NCBI GenBank assembly: GCA_022818135.1 | Contig: JAFMSR010000028.1 | Span: 661,086 to 725,085, forward strand | Source: Saxidomus purpurata | Lineage: Eukaryota > Mollusca > Bivalvia > Venerida > Veneridae | Direction: 5' to 3' | DNA: 64,000 bases | The notes under the pieces: generated by a model | Databases searched by the model: none | What the model saw: only the letters and a program-made list of their open reading frames with translations | Told to the model about the DNA's origin: nothing | Made by a program: the position numbers and the translations under genes | Part shown: piece by piece, positions 60,754-64,000 of the stretch | Layout: every line of letters starts with the position of its first letter | How positions within the stretch are numbered: position 1 is the stretch's first letter

Positions 60754-62322
60754 CTGAAACAAATAACGACTTTTTCAAGTTATACGTGATATATACTAAA
60801 GCATAGTTACTTTACAGTAATTAATTTAGTGAGTCTATACTCCCTGCATTTTAATTAATTTAAATATATTTTTTGCAAGTAAGAACAAATCGTTCAAGTT
60901 CTGCAAACGGGCAAGTGAATGTATGTTTATATTGACACGTTAAAACTTTAGTTTGCATGTGAACTTGCACTGCTTAATCAATTGAGTCAAATTACTGCGC
61001 GTACTTGTTTGGGTTAAATAGGAAAAAAACTTATCGAAAATCGACCTAAAGCTACAAAATAGCAGAATGTATGTTTTAAAATCTGCTACAGTTAACACGT
61101 CATACATCTGCAGTATCAATTATCACAGAAGAATAGTTTTACTTGGCAATAATTGAATTTTGCAGAAGCAAGTGAGGGCATAAAAAACAAAATATCTTAC
61201 TTTTCCCTTCACACAGGTGTAACGTTTAATCCGTCTCGTAACCGTCTGAAACCATGTTACGAATTGACTTAAGAATTTATACAGTTTGAGCGCGTGAAAA
61301 GCACGCACTTGTCGTGCGTTATCAATTTATTGGCAATTACATTTACAGCGGTGTAGAAAGTACCAAATTTTGAAATTTCAATATACGGCAAATGTGAGCA
61401 TATTCTCTTCTTTCTTTCATTTATTTTCCTGGAAATATATTGCTACACATACAGTTTACGATTGAGAAACCAAAATGAACAATTGAAAACAAAGCAGCAT
61501 GTAGATAAGTCAGTTATCATTCTCGGAAGAAGTCTACATGGTGTTTATAGACCTGTGAGGAGTTTTAAAAACCTCGCTCGCTACGCTCGCTCGGTTCGCA
61601 AAAATCCTCACAGGTCTATAAACACCATGCGGAACTCTTCCTCGAACAATAACTAATACTTATCATATTCTGCATATTAGGTGATAGCTATAACTCTGTA
61701 GAATTTGTTTGAACTCGGATGGTTAAAACTAGTACACATGGGTCTTTAATTTAGCAGATGTAAAGTACTTTTCTCTTTTTTTGCTTTTCATGCCTTTTTG
61801 TATTTTAGTAACAGTAAACTTATTTCACATGTGTGACCATTTTCACCTTTGTGAGCATGTTCACACTTTGGGATCCTACAGGGCTGTATCGATTCATCGG
61901 TGAATCGTGGAACAGAAAAATGCTTGGAACAACTTACAAAATACTTTATATCACTCTATAAAACTTCGTTTGTACTCTGTATTTTCAACAAAAATCAATG
62001 TCGGTAACGAGCTAAGCTGTCAGCACATAGAAAGTCAGTCAAATAATCAATTGTAAATTGCATCGGACTTCAATTGTAACCGACGATTGATAAACACCCA
62101 TCAACGAGTCCTACATCTTATCTAATAATCATTATAAATACACAAATGCCAGTGGATAAATATATCTAGATTCATATAGTGACTCGTCAGTTCCTTATTT
62201 CAATGTACATGTATTTTTATACGCATGAATACACTGTGTGTGCATCGTCTCTGAAATAAATTCACACCCGTTGCAAAATATGAAGTCAGCATTGTCTTTA
62301 GTACATCTATTAAACAACATAC
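60754..62322 (-). other. intron between TM1 and TM2
   Basis: It contains the foldback at 61537-61629. A possible 45-bp phase-0 micro-exon near 61201-61247 was rejected. Confidence 0.5.
61537..61629. mobile_element. foldback with perfect 25-bp arms
   Basis: 61537-61561 (CATGGTGTTTATAGACCTGT...) is the exact complement of 61605-61629. The loop is rich in CGCTCG. The arms continue imperfectly outward to about 61522 and 61645. Confidence 0.8.
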
Positions 62323-62436
62323 CTGGTTGTATTCCTTTCAAACGCGAACAGGCCAATCCTATTAAAAAGATGAGGCCAAGGAATGGTACTGATGCAAAAC
62401 AAAACGAAATAGATATTATCGTACAGCATGCGATAT
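62323..62436 (-). CDS. transmembrane exon TM1, first visible exon of the B-box/TM gene
   Basis: The acceptor TTTACTTTCAG ends at 62437 and the donor GTATGTTG starts at 62322, with 38 codons in phase 1-1. It reads IACCTIISISFCFASVPFLG, then LIFLIGLACSRLKGIQP. The hydrophobic helix ends with a basic segment (CSRLKG), suggesting a cytosolic C-terminal side. The phase-1 entry shows that further exons lie upstream. None was recognised up to the window's end. Confidence 0.7.
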
Positions 62437-64000
62437 CTGAAAGTAAACAATAACATACCAGTAATCTAAGACTGTTGACATACCTAAATGGTTTTCAGAT
62501 TTCCCAATGCTACCGGAATTATTTTGCAAACATTTGACGTCAAATATATATGACTGAAGTGAGAGATTTTCATCTCAAACATAACAATTTCAAACTACAA
62601 TGCCCTTTTTGTATTTCTTGGGATAAATCGATTATGCATGCATCTTCTATGTGAATTTCTCAAAATAGGATTGACCGTTATATTTCACTGTATATTATAT
62701 GATCGAGGTTGTGTTACTGATATATTAATATATGGTTAACTGTTTAATAATTTTGATATTTGCAGCTGTATACGGGTATGTATTTACTTTCGTAAACCGC
62801 AAAATCACCAAACAGTTCTTAATAACCATATTCTAAAAATGATATTCACGAATCGTTCGATTTTAGGACTGTATATACCTTATGTAACCTTTTCACATTT
62901 AGCTGACGTTACCAATCAGAATCGACGTTACAAATTAAGTTATAATGTTAATGATATAACAGCAATACAAATGTGATAATAAAAATGAAAATAATTATAA
63001 CAATAATAATAATAATATCTTGTTTTCAAGAATAACATAAATATAGACATTTGTACGGAAACGTACATATACATGTATCACAATCTCGTTGTAGCCTTCC
63101 ATAAATACACACACATAACAGATACAATCGTTCTCAAATATGCACACATACAGATATACACACACTCACGCACATAAATTCACACACAGTCCGATTGTAA
63201 TCTTGATAATATACAAATCTAAAAAGTAACAAAAAGATCAAATGCGAAACAAACTGGAACAAAAATGTCAATATGGTCATATATTATTGTATTGAGTCGA
63301 GATAAAACATAATTATACAAAGCATAACAAAACTGCAAGATGTCATCCCTGCTTCATGGTTACAGTCATCATACCTATGATACTTTCATAAAAAACTTTA
63401 ATTACAAGGTTTCCTCAACACAAATATTCCAGCCAATTTGACATAAAACATCAAATTAAAACTTTTCACGGACAGGCAATTGGGAAAGGATTATCATTAT
63501 CCGAGTTGCACTGTTAGCTACAACGTAACTTGTGCACAAATACTAGTAGTCATGTAGTTCTCTACTCTTTTTCCCTACGGTCATAAAAGAACTCGTCATG
63601 ACCGTCATCTGATTTACACAAACTTACATGGGAAACTTTTAATTTCAATAAAGTTTCTTCCAATTATGATCCTTGGGTCGAATTTGACCTGCTCCTGTGT
63701 TCATATTTTCAATTAGACTTGTATAGGAAACATATAAAATATTCCCATAGGCAAAGACCAATGACTTACATAGGTAAATAGACATTTTCTATGGTCCTTT
63801 TATCACGTTTATTGAATTCATTCCCTTGATGTCATAATTGACCCGGCTTGGGTATGGATAACATCATTTTTGTAGACTTGGGTAAGAAAATATTAAAAAC
63901 GTATTCTTATCTAAAGTCAAAAGCCCCATATCTTAAATATATGACATTATTGTGTTATAATTTGTAAGTTTGTTTAAATCAAACCTCGTGGTACGCTGTT
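62437..64000. other. non-coding stretch to window end
   Basis: It holds an (AAT)n run (63001-63017) and ACACACAC-type microsatellites (63107-63189). Upstream exons of the minus-strand gene may lie here or beyond, but none was recognised. Confidence 0.45.

Noticed and set aside
61201..61247. 45-bp micro-exon candidate on the minus strand between TM1 and TM2
   Set aside because: It would be phase 0-0 in a gene whose exons are all phase 1-1, and it has no recognisable content.
1..64000. CRISPR arrays, operons or other prokaryotic systems
   Set aside because: Direct repeats here lack regular repeat/spacer structure, and coding sequence is in short spliced exons, so the DNA is eukaryotic.

Overview
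The window looks like nuclear DNA of a bivalve mollusc, probably a heterodont clam. It is AT-rich, intron-dominated and full of repeat types I associate with bivalve genomes: elements starting AACAAGAG, GGACGGAC microsatellites, 160-170 bp tandem cores, GGTCAAGGTCACAG-type repeats, tRNA-derived SINEs and an RTE-like LINE. There is no bacterial-style gene packing. No open frame is longer than about 170 codons, and most long frames are chance or repeat-derived. Coding content was read as short exons bounded by plausible splice sites and sharing a phase. The species assignment is inference.

Region 1 (1-9.6 kb, + strand): 3' part of an immunoglobulin-superfamily receptor gene. There are three Ig-like exons (95-388, 1340-1630, 1871-2164), one fibronectin-III exon (3012-3305) and two short cytoplasmic-tail exons (9062-9118, 9508-9557). 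All internal exons are phase 1-1. The third Ig exon and the FN3 exon each carry an in-frame TAA near the start, and each also has a downstream in-frame phase-1 acceptor that would skip it. No + strand transmembrane exon was found. A single-pass membrane exon with a short tail exon lies on the opposite strand at 7166-6902. Two further tail-like exons occur at 16.3 and 18.6 kb.

Region 2 (9.6-36 kb): mostly non-coding. It holds a degenerate CCGTAT/ATACGG array, a pearl-like element with a 167-bp tandem core, SINEs, a tandem-repeat element with gene-free flanks, a local repeat family spread over 14-26 kb, and a decayed RTE-type LINE (26.9-28.6 kb) that lacks its reverse-transcriptase ADD motif.

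Region 3 (36-62.5 kb, - strand): the most interesting part. Twelve small exons, all phase 1-1, lie on the minus strand. In transcript order they are four transmembrane exons (62436-52740), seven Cys/His-rich zinc-binding exons resembling B-boxes (52343-36776), and a fifth transmembrane exon (36127-36011). The last five zinc exons alternate between two subtypes, as if a two-exon module was duplicated, and two of the transmembrane exons are recognisably related. I do not recognise this multi-pass, multi-B-box-like architecture. Both ends of the gene were not found. The introns hold a truncated mariner, foldback elements, MITEs, tandem arrays and many microsatellites.

All functional statements rest on reading by eye. 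No database search, splice prediction or transcript evidence was available.
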